A stretch of DNA of 64,000 bases, from assembly GCA_019638615.1 (NCBI GenBank), contig JAHBTL010000012.1, positions 62,001 through 126,000 on the forward strand, in the 5' to 3' direction. Shown piece by piece: positions 1-7,987 of the stretch. Source of the DNA: Chitinophagaceae bacterium (lineage in GTDB: Bacteria > Bacteroidota > Bacteroidia > Chitinophagales > Chitinophagaceae). The notes under the pieces are model-generated. The model searched no databases, was not told the DNA's origin, and was given only the letters and a program-made list of their open reading frames with translations. The position numbers were made by a program, and so were the translations under genes. Position 1 is the stretch's first letter. Every line of letters begins with the position of its first letter.

Positions 1-49
1 AATCGGTGAACCGTTGCTGCAGGTGTTCAATTAAAGAAGTGTTCAGCAT
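1..49 (-). CDS. Possible 5' end of a gene running off the left edge
   Basis: An ATG at 49 on the minus strand opens a frame that stays open to the window edge (16 codons, beginning MLNTSLIEHLQQRF). It lies 9 nt after the folC stop on the same strand, so it could be the next gene of the same transcript. No Shine-Dalgarno is visible, which is normal for Bacteroidota. The visible part is too short to assign a family, and it may not be coding. Confidence 0.3.
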   Translation of the reverse strand, partial: MLNTSLIEHLQQRFTD

Positions 50-58
50 AGTAATACT

Positions 59-1384
59 TTATTGGGATAAATATGTTTTAACAGTTGAAAAAACACTGGT
101 GTCAACCTCTCCTACTAAAAATACGCTGCCGCAAATAACCACCAGGTCATCTGTATGGGTGTTTGATAAACAATTTTGCAAAGCGGAATTTACATCAGGG
201 TATGCATGCCCGGTTAAACCTTTTCGGTTGGCCAGCGCTGCAAGCGCAGATTCCGGCAATGCACGCGGTATCCCGGCTTTTGTAAAATAGTACCGGGCTT
301 CCACGGGCAATAGTGCCAGTACTTTTTCTATATCCTTGTCTTTAACCATTCCAATAATGATATGAAGCTGATGATAATCCATCCATTCTATCTGCGCACA
401 AACCTGTCTCATGCCGTCTTCATTATGTGCAACATCCATCACTACTGTCGGATGCTGGTGAATAACATCCCATCTGCCGGAAAGTCCGGTTGTTTTTTTC
501 ACATGCCTCAGCCCTTCATGCAACGCTTCGTTCGAAATGTTCCATCCCAGTAACCGGAGCTCATCGATGACGGCCAGCACAGTCACCAGGTTTTTCGACT
601 GGTATATCCCCGTAAGATCCAGGCTTATGCTTTCTTTTTCGTTAGTAACCGCATCAACAACAGATAATGTGAGAACGTGGTCCTTGTACAGGTATTCATC
701 TGTATATCTTTGCCTGTCTGCATACACTAATTTCGCATCTTTTTGCAATGCTGCCTGTGCAAATACAGGGTCGGTCAAAGCATTGCTTTCCCCTATAATC
801 GCGGGTACGCCTTTCTTGATGATACCCGCTTTTTCGAAAGCTATTTTTTCAATGGTGTCGCCCAGTATATTTACATGATCCAGTCCAATATTGGTTATGA
901 CCGATACTTCCGGGACAATAATATTGGTACTGTCCAGCCTTCCGCCCAGCCCTGTTTCAACGACCGCGATGTCTGTTTTACTAAAGGCAAAATACTCAAA
1001 CGCCATCGCCACTGTTATCTCAAAAAAAGAGGGCTCTACCTCGCTGATGACCGGCTTTATCTTCCTCACAAAATCCACCACAAATGCTTCCGGTATCATT
1101 TCCCCGTTGACCCTGATCCTCTCCCTGAAATCTTTAAGATGCGGAGATGTATACAAGCCTGTTCTATAACCGGCAGCCTGAAGAATAGCGGCCAGCATAT
1201 GGCTTACGGACCCTTTACCATTGGTTCCGGCAATATGGATGGCTTTAAATTGATGATGAGGATTATTCAATCGCCCGCACAGCAGTCGGGTATTGGTAAG
1301 ATCTTTCTTGATCGCCTCAACGCCTATCCTGCTGAACATGGGCAGTGCACTATAAAGATAACCAATGGTTTCCTGGTAGTTCAT
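59..1384 (-). CDS. folC: Bifunctional folylpolyglutamate synthase / dihydrofolate synthase
   Basis: This 441-residue Mur-ligase-family enzyme adds glutamate to dihydropteroate and to folates with ATP in the cytoplasm. The P-loop GTNGKGS is at residues 53-59 within HIAGTNGKGSVSHML, and a FolC-type loop follows (LYTSPHLKDFRERIRVNGE). The Mur-ligase central-domain motif VVETGLGGRLDSTN and a C-terminal ligase domain with VVMDVAHNEDGM complete the fold. Length is normal for the family. The neighbours (a repeat and a ferritin-like protein) do not suggest a folate operon. Start is the ATG at 1384. Assignment is from motifs and overall resemblance. Confidence 0.93.
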   Translation of the reverse strand: MNYQETIGYLYSALPMFSRIGVEAIKKDLTNTRLLCGRLNNPHHQFKAIHIAGTNGKGSVSHMLAAILQAAGYRTGLYTSPHLKDFRERIRVNGEMIPEAFVVDFVRKIKPVISEVEPSFFEITVAMAFEYFAFSKTDIAVVETGLGGRLDSTNIIVPEVSVITNIGLDHVNILGDTIEKIAFEKAGIIKKGVPAIIGESNALTDPVFAQAALQKDAKLVYADRQRYTDEYLYKDHVLTLSVVDAVTNEKESISLDLTGIYQSKNLVTVLAVIDELRLLGWNISNEALHEGLRHVKKTTGLSGRWDVIHQHPTVVMDVAHNEDGMRQVCAQIEWMDYHQLHIIIGMVKDKDIEKVLALLPVEARYYFTKAGIPRALPESALAALANRKGLTGHAYPDVNSALQNCLSNTHTDDLVVICGSVFLVGEVDTSVFSTVKTYLSQ

Positions 1385-1454
1385 AACGCTTTGCTGAAAA
1401 GAATTTTCAAAATTATGCTTTAAAGCATTGCGAGGGGCAAGTTTGTTGTTTGGA

Positions 1455-1550
1455 GTTTCGTGTTGCAGGTTACAAGTTACAGGTTATTTGAAATTTGAGA
1501 TTGCATAGTCGATGACAGATAGCTGATGGCTGAAAGCTGATACCTGACAG
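1455..1550. repeat. Phrase-like intergenic repeat, copy 1
   Basis: Between folC and the next gene the DNA is built of short phrases such as GTTACAAGTTACAGGTT, TTTGAAATTTGAGATT and AGCTGATGGCTGAAAGCTGA. The same phrases return, in either orientation, near 11.05-11.3, 12.2-12.4, 15.65-15.8, 19.5, 42.2 and 57.6 kb. No protein-like frame is credible here. Confidence 0.75.
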
Positions 1551-2024
1551 CTACATCGTACTGCTGAACAATTTTAGCCTAAGGAAAGCATACATAATAC
1601 CATTTAACTGGCAGCGGATCAAACGTCTTATATCTTCTATGAGATAAGGCTCGTTAAGTATTTCCCTGTAAACCCGGATCATTTTTTTCTCACTATCTCT
1701 GCAAACCTGCAATATTTCGCCGGTGCTTTGCAAACTATCCCCGGCAACATCTGCCGGATACTGCTCATCAAACGCTTTGGCTATGCCAGCTATACCATCG
1801 GTGTTCCTGTTTTCCGCACCCAGCATCTGGATCTGAGAAAATAACTCACTGGCATACTGGTTATTTTCCTGGGCCAGTATATTAATATTATCTTTTAATT
1901 GCTTGTTTGAAATGGTAGACGCTGCCCGGGTGTATTGATCACGCTCTTTTTTTAAAGCAGCCAACAGGTATAAAAGTTTTTCAACTATATAGGCAGGCAT
2001 TTGGGAGGATGTGGACTTAAGCAT
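1551..2024 (-). CDS. Ferritin-like four-helix protein (DUF2383 / PA2169-like)
   Basis: This 157-residue, highly helical protein has no signal peptide or membrane segment. Its layout resembles the DUF2383/PA2169 family of four-helix-bundle proteins: an N-terminal helix with LLYLLAALKKERDQYTRAA, a second with LKDNINILAQENNQYASEL, and a final pair around EILQVCRDSEKKMIRVYREIL. Members often sit with stress genes, which fits the CsbD and small membrane protein genes about 2 kb away. Function is unknown. The upstream 200 nt (2025-2228) also serves the divergent histidine kinase. The assignment rests on pattern resemblance only. Confidence 0.6.
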   Translation of the reverse strand: MLKSTSSQMPAYIVEKLLYLLAALKKERDQYTRAASTISNKQLKDNINILAQENNQYASELFSQIQMLGAENRNTDGIAGIAKAFDEQYPADVAGDSLQSTGEILQVCRDSEKKMIRVYREILNEPYLIEDIRRLIRCQLNGIMYAFLRLKLFSSTM

Positions 2025-2134
2025 AAGATAGAGTTTGTTCTAAAGTTACAAATAACAATGGTAAAATGCAATGGAAAAGATGATTTAACCATGTATAAAC
2101 AATTGTTATACCACTTATAGATAAGTATTTGAAG

Positions 2135-2142
2135 TAGCTTTG
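2135..2142 (+). promoter_or_regulatory. Candidate -7 box for the histidine kinase gene
   Basis: TAGCTTTG matches the Bacteroidota -7 consensus TAnnTTTG exactly and would start RNA near 2149, giving an 80-nt leader. No convincing -33 TTG lies 17-21 nt upstream, so this is only a candidate. Confidence 0.35.
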
Positions 2143-2228
2143 GAATACTTTATGAAAACCACCTTCACTCACCACAAGCAACGGCTGTGCAAACATTAAG
2201 GATGTAAACTGTAAACTGAAAACCTGGC

Positions 2229-3644
2229 ATGAAACGCATTATAAAAAAATTCAGGATTGATAAGCGTATAAAAGCAGGTTATGGATCTGCATTTATTTTA
2301 CTGTTAATATCGTATGTACTTACCCTGGTGGTAAACAAAAAATCGGGCGAACAATCAAGATTAATCGGGCATACCACTGCCGTAATCAGTAAGCTTGAAA
2401 GCTTTCAATCTATCATGAAAGATATGGAATTGGGGTTCAGGGGATTTGTGCTTACAGGCGACAAAAAAATGCTGGATCCTTACTATCAAAGCAGAACACA
2501 GGCAGGGCCTTTATTTTATGAACTATTAAAGGAAATAATGCCCTTCCCGGAACAGAAAAACCGGCTTCAGCAGGCCAAAGTGCTGATGGACAAAAAATAT
2601 GAATTAACGGCAAAAGCGATTGATGAATATGAAAAGAACAATCGCATTATTACCACCCGGTTGCAGGAACTTGAAAGAGAAGGGCAACTCAGGCAGGATG
2701 AGCTGAAAGCGGTAATTGAAGCAATGCAGGAATCGGAAAAAGACCTGCTGAAAACACGTACCGAAAAATTGGAAGACCGGTACAGCCTGCTAAACAATAT
2801 TGTTATTATATCGCTGCTTTTTGCATTATTGCTGTTTATTTTTGGCTATTTCACCTACGTGTCGGAAAACAGGGCCAGGCAGATTGCCAATGTGCGCGCG
2901 GAAGAATACCGCCAGGAACTGGAAGAAAGAATTAAAGAATTAAATAAAGCCAACAAAGAGCTGATGGAAATGCGCAGGCTGGAAAAATTTACATCCACCG
3001 GACGCATCGCCAGAACAATAGCGCATGAAATAAGGAATCCTCTTACCAATATCAATCTATCCGTAGATCAGCTAAAATCAGAGCCAGATGCAGAGACCGA
3101 AACACGGGATACATTTTATGAAATGATCTTAAGGAACAGCCATCGCATTAACGCGCTCATCACCTCGCTGCTGGATGCCACCAAATTCGTTGAATTGAAC
3201 GTCGAAAAAATTTCGATCAATACATTATTAGAAGAAAGCCTGCAACTGGCGGGAGACAGGTTAACATTAAATAACATTACCATCATTAAAAATTTCAGTA
3301 GGGATATATGCAATGTTACGGTAGACAAAGAGAAGATTAAAATCGCTTTTCTGAATATCATCGTGAACGCAATTGAGGCGATGACACCCGGAGAAGGTGT
3401 GCTGACGATAGAAACGTATGAACAGAATCAGAAATGCGTTGTTATAATAAGCGATAATGGCAGTGGCATGGACGAAGAAACACTCAACAAACTTTTTGAA
3501 CCTTATTATAGTAAAAAAGCAAAAGGAACCGGGCTGGGACTCACCAATGCCGAAAACATTGTCCTAAGTCACAAAGGGAGCATACATGTGGAAAGCAGTC
3601 CGGGGAGCGGAACCACCTTTATTATTACACTCAATTTCTCATAA
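2229..3644 (+). CDS. CHASE3-type membrane sensor histidine kinase
   Basis: This 471-residue protein has a membrane segment at about 18-35, an extracytoplasmic CHASE3-like helical domain (about 36-185, with LGFRGFVLTGDKKMLDPY), a second membrane segment at 188-210, a coiled linker and a full kinase core. The phospho-acceptor is His266 in ARTIAHEIRNPLTNI. The N-box is around Asn380 (NIIVNAIEAM), the G1 box is DNGSG at 409-413 and the G2 box GTGLGL at 433-438. It should phosphorylate a response regulator. The nearest candidate is the sigma-54 activator at 4556, on the same strand about 0.9 kb away and separated by two minus-strand stress genes. That pairing is an inference. Confidence 0.9.
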   Translation: MKRIIKKFRIDKRIKAGYGSAFILLLISYVLTLVVNKKSGEQSRLIGHTTAVISKLESFQSIMKDMELGFRGFVLTGDKKMLDPYYQSRTQAGPLFYELLKEIMPFPEQKNRLQQAKVLMDKKYELTAKAIDEYEKNNRIITTRLQELEREGQLRQDELKAVIEAMQESEKDLLKTRTEKLEDRYSLLNNIVIISLLFALLLFIFGYFTYVSENRARQIANVRAEEYRQELEERIKELNKANKELMEMRRLEKFTSTGRIARTIAHEIRNPLTNINLSVDQLKSEPDAETETRDTFYEMILRNSHRINALITSLLDATKFVELNVEKISINTLLEESLQLAGDRLTLNNITIIKNFSRDICNVTVDKEKIKIAFLNIIVNAIEAMTPGEGVLTIETYEQNQKCVVIISDNGSGMDEETLNKLFEPYYSKKAKGTGLGLTNAENIVLSHKGSIHVESSPGSGTTFIITLNFS

Positions 3645-3676
3645 AAAAGCCACAGGAACATTCGTTATCCTGTGGC
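3643..3676 (-). terminator. Intrinsic terminator of the csbD-like gene
   Basis: On the minus strand a perfect 9-bp stem GCCACAGGA/TCCTGTGGC (3649-3657 with 3668-3676) is followed by six T. It begins about 25 nt after the CsbD-like stop. It abuts the stop of the convergent histidine kinase gene and may also serve that gene weakly. Confidence 0.8.
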
Positions 3677-3700
3677 TGTATACAAAAATCATTGGCTTTT

Positions 3701-3892
3701 CTATAAGCTTTCAATCCATTCCTTCAGCTTTTCCTTTGTTTCGCCTGCCTTTTTTTGAATACGTCCGAGCAGTTCCTCGTCTTTTCCTTCTTCCAGTAAA
3801 AGGTCATCGTCTGTAAGATCGGCATATTTCTGCTTTACTTTTCCTTTTATTTCGTTCCAGTTACCCTTTAACTTTAATTTCCATGTTTCCAT
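3701..3892 (-). CDS. CsbD family small stress protein
   Basis: This 63-residue hydrophilic protein has the CsbD signature: an N-terminal [20 protein letters not shown] followed by an acidic stretch and a lysine-rich helix ending in KLKEWIESL. CsbD-like proteins are induced by general stress in Bacillus and Escherichia (as YjbJ), but their biochemical role is not known. It lies 77 nt downstream of the small membrane protein gene on the same strand and is followed by a clear terminator, so the two probably form one stress operon. Confidence 0.85.
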   Translation of the reverse strand: METWKLKLKGNWNEIKGKVKQKYADLTDDDLLLEEGKDEELLGRIQKKAGETKEKLKEWIESL

Positions 3893-3969
3893 AAACCAGT
3901 TTTTATATAGTTAATTAATCTGATGGTGAAGCCATCGGGGTTAGCACAGGGATACCATCTCAAGAAAGA

Positions 3970-4119
3970 TCAGGCTGCTCCCCTTATCACTCTCAATAAA
4001 ATTGCAATGATGGCAATCACTAACAGGATGTGAATCAGCCCGGACGCATGATATCCTAAAAAGCCAATTGCCCATGCAATTACAAGTATTACGGCAATAA
4101 TATATAATAAGTTTCCCAT
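3970..4119 (-). CDS. Small lmo0937-type membrane protein
   Basis: The preferred start is the ATG at 4119, giving 49 residues beginning MGNLLYIIAVILVIAW. The frame is open to an ATG at 4194, but the extra 25 residues do not look like part of the family and would overlap a candidate promoter. Two hydrophobic segments (about 3-22 and 28-45) form a hairpin membrane protein like the short lmo0937 family, found beside stress genes such as csbD. Function is unknown. It is probably cotranscribed with the CsbD gene. Confidence 0.65.
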   Translation of the reverse strand: MGNLLYIIAVILVIAWAIGFLGYHASGLIHILLVIAIIAILLRVIRGAA

Positions 4120-4183
4120 ACCTGAATTATTTAAAAATGTTGAACAATGCCTTATACCAAATAAAATATACTGCCAAACAGCA

Positions 4184-4199
4184 GGCAACGCCATAGCCG
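4184..4199 (-). promoter_or_regulatory. Candidate sigma-54 promoter of the small membrane protein/csbD pair
   Basis: Read on the minus strand, CGGCTATGGCGTTGCC has the invariant GG and GC of a -24/-12 promoter with exactly ten bases between them, plus GGC and TTGC. A start near 4173 would give a leader of about 54 nt. The neighbouring divergent gene encodes a sigma-54 activator, which makes the match more meaningful. A single short match is still weak evidence. Confidence 0.35.
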
Positions 4200-4509
4200 T
4201 TTATTCATCGGTCATTCAATCCGCTGTAATTTTTTTATCTCAATAATTTTCGGGAATGTTTTTCTACGAGATGAGAAAAAAGACCATACAATTATGTATC
4301 AAAGGGGCAAAGCTTTCCCCAAAACCATTTTTTAGCGTATTGAAAAGATATTTTTAAAAGTGAGTAAAAAAATTCCCGATCAGCGCATTATAATCATCAC
4401 AGCCTGTATTTACTACCATTTTTTATTACCACCGGATGGGTTTACATTTTGGCAGCATTTTTCGTTTACTTAGCCTGTTTTACCCTGACAGGTTTAACAG
4501 AAGTGGATT

Positions 4510-4540
4510 TTTGCACTTAACTTTATAAACCGTAATTTAT
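4510..4540 (+). promoter_or_regulatory. Candidate promoter of the sigma-54 regulator, in a 360-nt gene-free stretch
   Basis: TTTG at 4510-4513 and TAATTTAT at 4533-4540 are 19 nt apart, as in Bacteroidota promoters, though the -7 box has two mismatches to TAnnTTTG. Upstream, 4200-4509 holds no gene. It has an inverted repeat CCTGT/ACAGG (4474-4478, 4488-4492) and a nearly perfect palindrome GGGGCAAAGCTTTCCCC near 4302, either of which could be an activator site. Confidence 0.3.
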
Positions 4541-4555
4541 CCAAAATTCACCCGC

Positions 4556-5971
4556 ATGAACAGGATATTGATTATTGACGATGACATGGATATGTGCGCT
4601 TTGCTAAGTCGTTTCTTGCAGCGCAAAGGCTTTGAAACAGATATGGCGTATACAGGTAATTCGGGAATTGCAAAATTCAAAGAGAATCCGTTCGATGTTG
4701 TTTTATGCGACTTCAGGTTGGGCGATAAAGAGGGTCATGAAGTACTCCGCGAAATTAAAACGGCAAGACCTGTTACCACAGTAATCATAATAACCGGCTA
4801 TTCCGATATTAAAACGGCTGTAGATATTATTAAACAAGGGGCCTTTGATTATATTACAAAACCCCTGATCCCCGACGAAGTGCTCAATGTGATAAAAAAA
4901 TCGCAGGAATATTCAGATTCCCGGGCGATTGCAGGGAGCGTTCAAAAAACAGCCGCTACTGTAAAGAACAAACCTGCCGGCGCAATGCCTGAGGATGAAT
5001 ACCTGGTAGGAAAAGATCCGCGTACCAGGGAATTGTATAAGCAAATCAGGCTGGTGGCTCCTACGCCCTACAGTATAATTTTATACGGGGAAAGCGGCAC
5101 CGGCAAAGAAGTGATTGGCAAAACCATTCACCAGTACAGCGACCGGAAATCAAAACCTTTTATTGCACTCGATTGCGGCACTTTATCTAAGGAGCTGGCG
5201 GGCAGTGAATTGTTTGGTCATATGAAAGGATCTTTTACCGGGGCTATTAATGATAAAGAGGGACACTTTGAAATGGCGAACGGAGGAACCCTTTTCCTGG
5301 ATGAAGTTGCCAATTTGCCGATTGATGTACAGGCTGCCCTGTTGCGTGTAATACAGGAAAGAAAGTTTAAACGCGTAGGCGGCACCAGGGAGATGAGCCT
5401 GGACATACGTATCATTGTCGCTTCCAACGAAAATTTACAGGAAGCCTACCGCAAAGGAAGGTTCAGGGAAGACCTGTTTCACCGTTTTAATGAATTTTCA
5501 ATCCATATCCCTCCGTTGAGAGAGCGCAAAGAAGACATTCTTCCGTTTGCAGATTTCTTTCTGAAAAAAGCATCCCAGGAGCTTGACAAGGAAATAGAAG
5601 GTTTTGACAACGAAGTATTAAAGCTTTTTATTCAATATCCCTGGCCGGGTAATTTAAGAGAATTCAGGAACGTAATACGAAGAGCGGCGTTGTTAACCGA
5701 TACCCCGGTCATCAATTCATCAGTGCTTCCGATTGAAATTATAAAGCCTGCCCAGCTCAGCGAAGATGCTCCGGCACAGGCTTCTTTCTCCGACCCGTTA
5801 AAGGAACCGGATCTGAAAGTTGCCGCTTCGCAGGCTGAATATGAAACCATATTAAAAGTGCTGAAGCAGGTAAATTATAATAAAACAAAAGCGGCTGTTA
5901 TTCTTAAAATAGACAGGAAAACGTTGTATAACAAGATCAAGGATTACGAAACGCAGAAACAAACAGAATAA
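4556..5971 (+). CDS. NtrC-family sigma-54-dependent response regulator
   Basis: This 471-residue activator has three domains. The receiver (1-115) has the acidic pocket at Asp8-10, phospho-acceptor Asp52 and Lys102. The AAA+ sigma-54 interaction domain (about 148-385) has Walker A GESGTGKE at 178-185, the sigma-54 contact loop as GSFTGA at 225-230 (an accepted variant of GAFTGA) and Walker B GGTLFLDE at 243-250. The arginine-finger region follows (FREDLFHR), then a Fis-type helix-turn-helix at about 428-463. It opens sigma-54 promoters after phosphorylation. The CHASE3 kinase at 2229 is a likely partner, and the divergent stress pair is a possible target. Confidence 0.92.
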   Translation: MNRILIIDDDMDMCALLSRFLQRKGFETDMAYTGNSGIAKFKENPFDVVLCDFRLGDKEGHEVLREIKTARPVTTVIIITGYSDIKTAVDIIKQGAFDYITKPLIPDEVLNVIKKSQEYSDSRAIAGSVQKTAATVKNKPAGAMPEDEYLVGKDPRTRELYKQIRLVAPTPYSIILYGESGTGKEVIGKTIHQYSDRKSKPFIALDCGTLSKELAGSELFGHMKGSFTGAINDKEGHFEMANGGTLFLDEVANLPIDVQAALLRVIQERKFKRVGGTREMSLDIRIIVASNENLQEAYRKGRFREDLFHRFNEFSIHIPPLRERKEDILPFADFFLKKASQELDKEIEGFDNEVLKLFIQYPWPGNLREFRNVIRRAALLTDTPVINSSVLPIEIIKPAQLSEDAPAQASFSDPLKEPDLKVAASQAEYETILKVLKQVNYNKTKAAVILKIDRKTLYNKIKDYETQKQTE

Positions 5972-5996
5972 ATTCCTTACCTATTAATACTTTTAT

Positions 5997-6323
5997 ATGG
6001 CCGATAACAGTTTCATGACTACTTTATCCGGAGTGCTGAATGAGTTGAAAAAAAGGGACCAGGACAAAGAATTCCGGATGAACGGCGATTTTTTTACCCT
6101 GGATGACAAACGTCTGTATAAACCGGAGGAATTAAAGATCATTAAAACTTACCGCTTTGAGGGCGATTCTAACCCCGACGATTCCTCTATTCTTTATCTT
6201 ATTCAGACAATTGATGATATAACAGGCTTTTTAATTGATGCCTATGGGGTATACAGTAATTTCGAACCGGAAAAATACAATCGTTTTATCAGGCAAATTC
6301 CCGTAGAGCACCGGGAAGAATGA
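5997..6323 (+). CDS. Conserved hypothetical small acidic protein
   Basis: This 108-residue soluble protein has no signal peptide. It starts MADNSFMTTLSGVLNELKKR, continues with EFRMNGDFFTLDDKRLYKPEEL, and has a second half (SILYLIQTIDDITGFLIDAYGVY) that looks like a compact alpha/beta fold. It resembles short conserved proteins of Chitinophagaceae with no established function. It is 25 nt downstream of the sigma-54 regulator on the same strand and may share its transcript. Confidence 0.6.
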   Translation: MADNSFMTTLSGVLNELKKRDQDKEFRMNGDFFTLDDKRLYKPEELKIIKTYRFEGDSNPDDSSILYLIQTIDDITGFLIDAYGVYSNFEPEKYNRFIRQIPVEHREE

Positions 6324-6333
6324 TCGCTTATCG

Positions 6334-6774
6334 TCAGGATTTATATCCCGGTATTTCTGATATAGGCTGGATCCCCTTTTCCGTACGCTTATAGCCAAAG
6401 CAGTAAGCACCGTTGGTCACTATAAGATACCGCACCGGCAGCGAGATATTATAGCGTAAAATCTGATCTATTGTTTTAGTGGTAATTTCAACCTCCATAG
6501 CCTTACACTCCACTATCAGTTCCGGCAGTGCAGACGTATTGTATATCACGATATCGCACCGTTTGGTAAGTTCTCCCAGCTTTATTTCTTTTTCTACGGC
6601 GATCAAAGCCGGAGGATATCCCTTCTGCAGCAATAAATACTGAATAAAATTCTGTCTTACCCATTCCTCAGGCGTAAGTGTTACCCATTGTTTCCGGACT
6701 ATATCAAAAATAAAATCACGCCCGTTTTCGTTCCTGATCCTGTATTGATATGAGGGATATTCTATCTTGATCAT
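6334..6774 (-). CDS. Stand-alone HsdR-N-like (type I restriction R subunit N-terminal) nuclease-fold protein
   Basis: This 146-residue protein matches the short HSDR_N_2 type: an N-terminal lead (YRIRNENGRDFIFDIVRKQWVTLTPEEWVRQ), then a PD-(D/E)xK-like core with an acidic residue in KRCDIVIYN and the E-x-K element in LIVECKAME. It ends with a conserved LPVRYLIVTNGAYCFGY strand-helix unit. Only the nuclease-fold part is present. There is no helicase, methylase or specificity gene nearby, so this is not a restriction system. Such short forms are common in Bacteroidota, and their role is unknown. Confidence 0.75.
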   Translation of the reverse strand: MIKIEYPSYQYRIRNENGRDFIFDIVRKQWVTLTPEEWVRQNFIQYLLLQKGYPPALIAVEKEIKLGELTKRCDIVIYNTSALPELIVECKAMEVEITTKTIDQILRYNISLPVRYLIVTNGAYCFGYKRTEKGIQPISEIPGYKS

Positions 6775-6813
6775 AACTAAAATGAATTTGCTAATTTAGA
6801 TAAATAAAGAAGT

Positions 6814-7584
6814 ATGCATACGAAAGAAGATATTGTAGAAAACTGGTTGCCGAGATATACAGGCGAAAAGCTGAAAAATTTTGGAAAATATATACTGCTT
6901 ACCAATTTTGGCAATTATGTTTCGCTCTTTGCCAAATGGCACAATGTACCCGTGGTTGGTAAAGACAGACCGATGCAATGCGCCACTGCAGATGGGATTA
7001 CCATTATTAATTTTGGCATGGGCAGTCCCGGGGCTGCCACCATTATGGACCTGCTTACAGCCATTGCCCCCAAAGCTGTTTTGTTTTTAGGCAAATGCGG
7101 CGGACTTAAAAAGCGGAATAAGATCGGAGACCTGATCCTGCCTATTGCAGCCATCCGGGGGGAAGGTACTTCCAACGATTATTTCCCTCCCGAAGTGCCC
7201 GCTTTACCGGCTTTTGCCCTGCAAAAAGCTACCTCTACCACCATACGCGACTATGGGGTAGATTACTGGACGGGGACAGTATATACTACCAACCGTCGCG
7301 TATGGGAGCACGATGAAGAGTTCAAGACATACCTGCAAAAAATAAGAGCATATGCGATCGATATGGAAACCGCTACTATTTTTTCAGTAGGGTTTTATAA
7401 TAAAATCCCAACCGGCGCTTTGCTGCTGGTAAGCGATCAGCCCATGATCCCCGAGGGAGTTAAAACCACTGAAAGTGATAAAAAGGTTACGGCAGGTTAT
7501 GTGGAAAATCACATTAAGATCGGCATTGATTCGTTAAAACAACTGATCAACGATGGATTGACCGTGCGTCATTTAAGATTTTAA
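6814..7584 (+). CDS. amn: AMP nucleosidase (short Bacteroidota type)
   Basis: This 256-residue protein of the purine nucleoside phosphorylase/UDP family hydrolyses AMP to adenine and ribose 5-phosphate. Diagnostic stretches are FGMGSPGAATIMDLLTAI, the glycine-rich FLGKCGGLKK, and DMETATIFSVGF, which carries the family Met-Glu pair contacting ribose. It is about half the length of the Escherichia coli enzyme because the N-terminal regulatory domain is absent, as in many Bacteroidota. The ATG at 6814 follows an A-rich leader. The lipoprotein gene starts 9 nt later. Confidence 0.85.
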   Translation: MHTKEDIVENWLPRYTGEKLKNFGKYILLTNFGNYVSLFAKWHNVPVVGKDRPMQCATADGITIINFGMGSPGAATIMDLLTAIAPKAVLFLGKCGGLKKRNKIGDLILPIAAIRGEGTSNDYFPPEVPALPAFALQKATSTTIRDYGVDYWTGTVYTTNRRVWEHDEEFKTYLQKIRAYAIDMETATIFSVGFYNKIPTGALLLVSDQPMIPEGVKTTESDKKVTAGYVENHIKIGIDSLKQLINDGLTVRHLRF

Positions 7585-7593
7585 AATATCAAC

Positions 7594-7983
7594 ATGAAAC
7601 TTTTTATACCGGGAATATTAATAATATCCTTTATTTCCTGCACTAATACCAACAGGCTAAACACTACTGGTTTAAAGGGCAGATTGGTCGTAAGCGAATT
7701 ATGTTCGCACTATATAGTAGAAGTTACCGGTGGAAATATTTCGCCGGAAAAAACAGCCGCCAACTGGACCGATGATAAAAGGAATGCCACCTACGCCATT
7801 GCCTTTACCGTAGCCAACAGGTGTGCTTTTGCAAAAGCGGGGTTGGCAGAAGGAGATGAATTTAGCTTTTCGGTAGATGAAACCAGCCAGCCGGAAAACT
7901 GTGCTGTTTGTATGGCTTACTATCCTACCCCATCGCAAACACTGGCCATTACCAATATCCAAAAGATTGCAAAAAATAAATAG
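7594..7983 (+). CDS. Small cysteine-containing lipoprotein
   Basis: This 129-residue protein has a lipoprotein signal: MKLFIPGILIISFISC with the lipidated cysteine at residue 16. The mature part is a probable beta-rich domain with four further cysteines (LCSHY, NRCAF, ENCAVCMAYY) that could form disulphides in the periplasm. It resembles no family I can name. It sits 9 nt after amn and 4 nt before the ABC ATPase, so the three may share a transcript. Confidence 0.7.
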   Translation: MKLFIPGILIISFISCTNTNRLNTTGLKGRLVVSELCSHYIVEVTGGNISPEKTAANWTDDKRNATYAIAFTVANRCAFAKAGLAEGDEFSFSVDETSQPENCAVCMAYYPTPSQTLAITNIQKIAKNK

Positions 7984-7987
7984 ATCA

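Noticed and set aside
6-290. Open frames on the plus strand inside folC and within other genes
   Set aside because: They run opposite or out of frame to clearly conserved proteins and show no protein-family features. They are shadows of the real genes.
6334-6774. Type I restriction system
   Set aside because: Only the N-terminal nuclease-like part exists. There is no hsdM, hsdS or helicase gene in the window.
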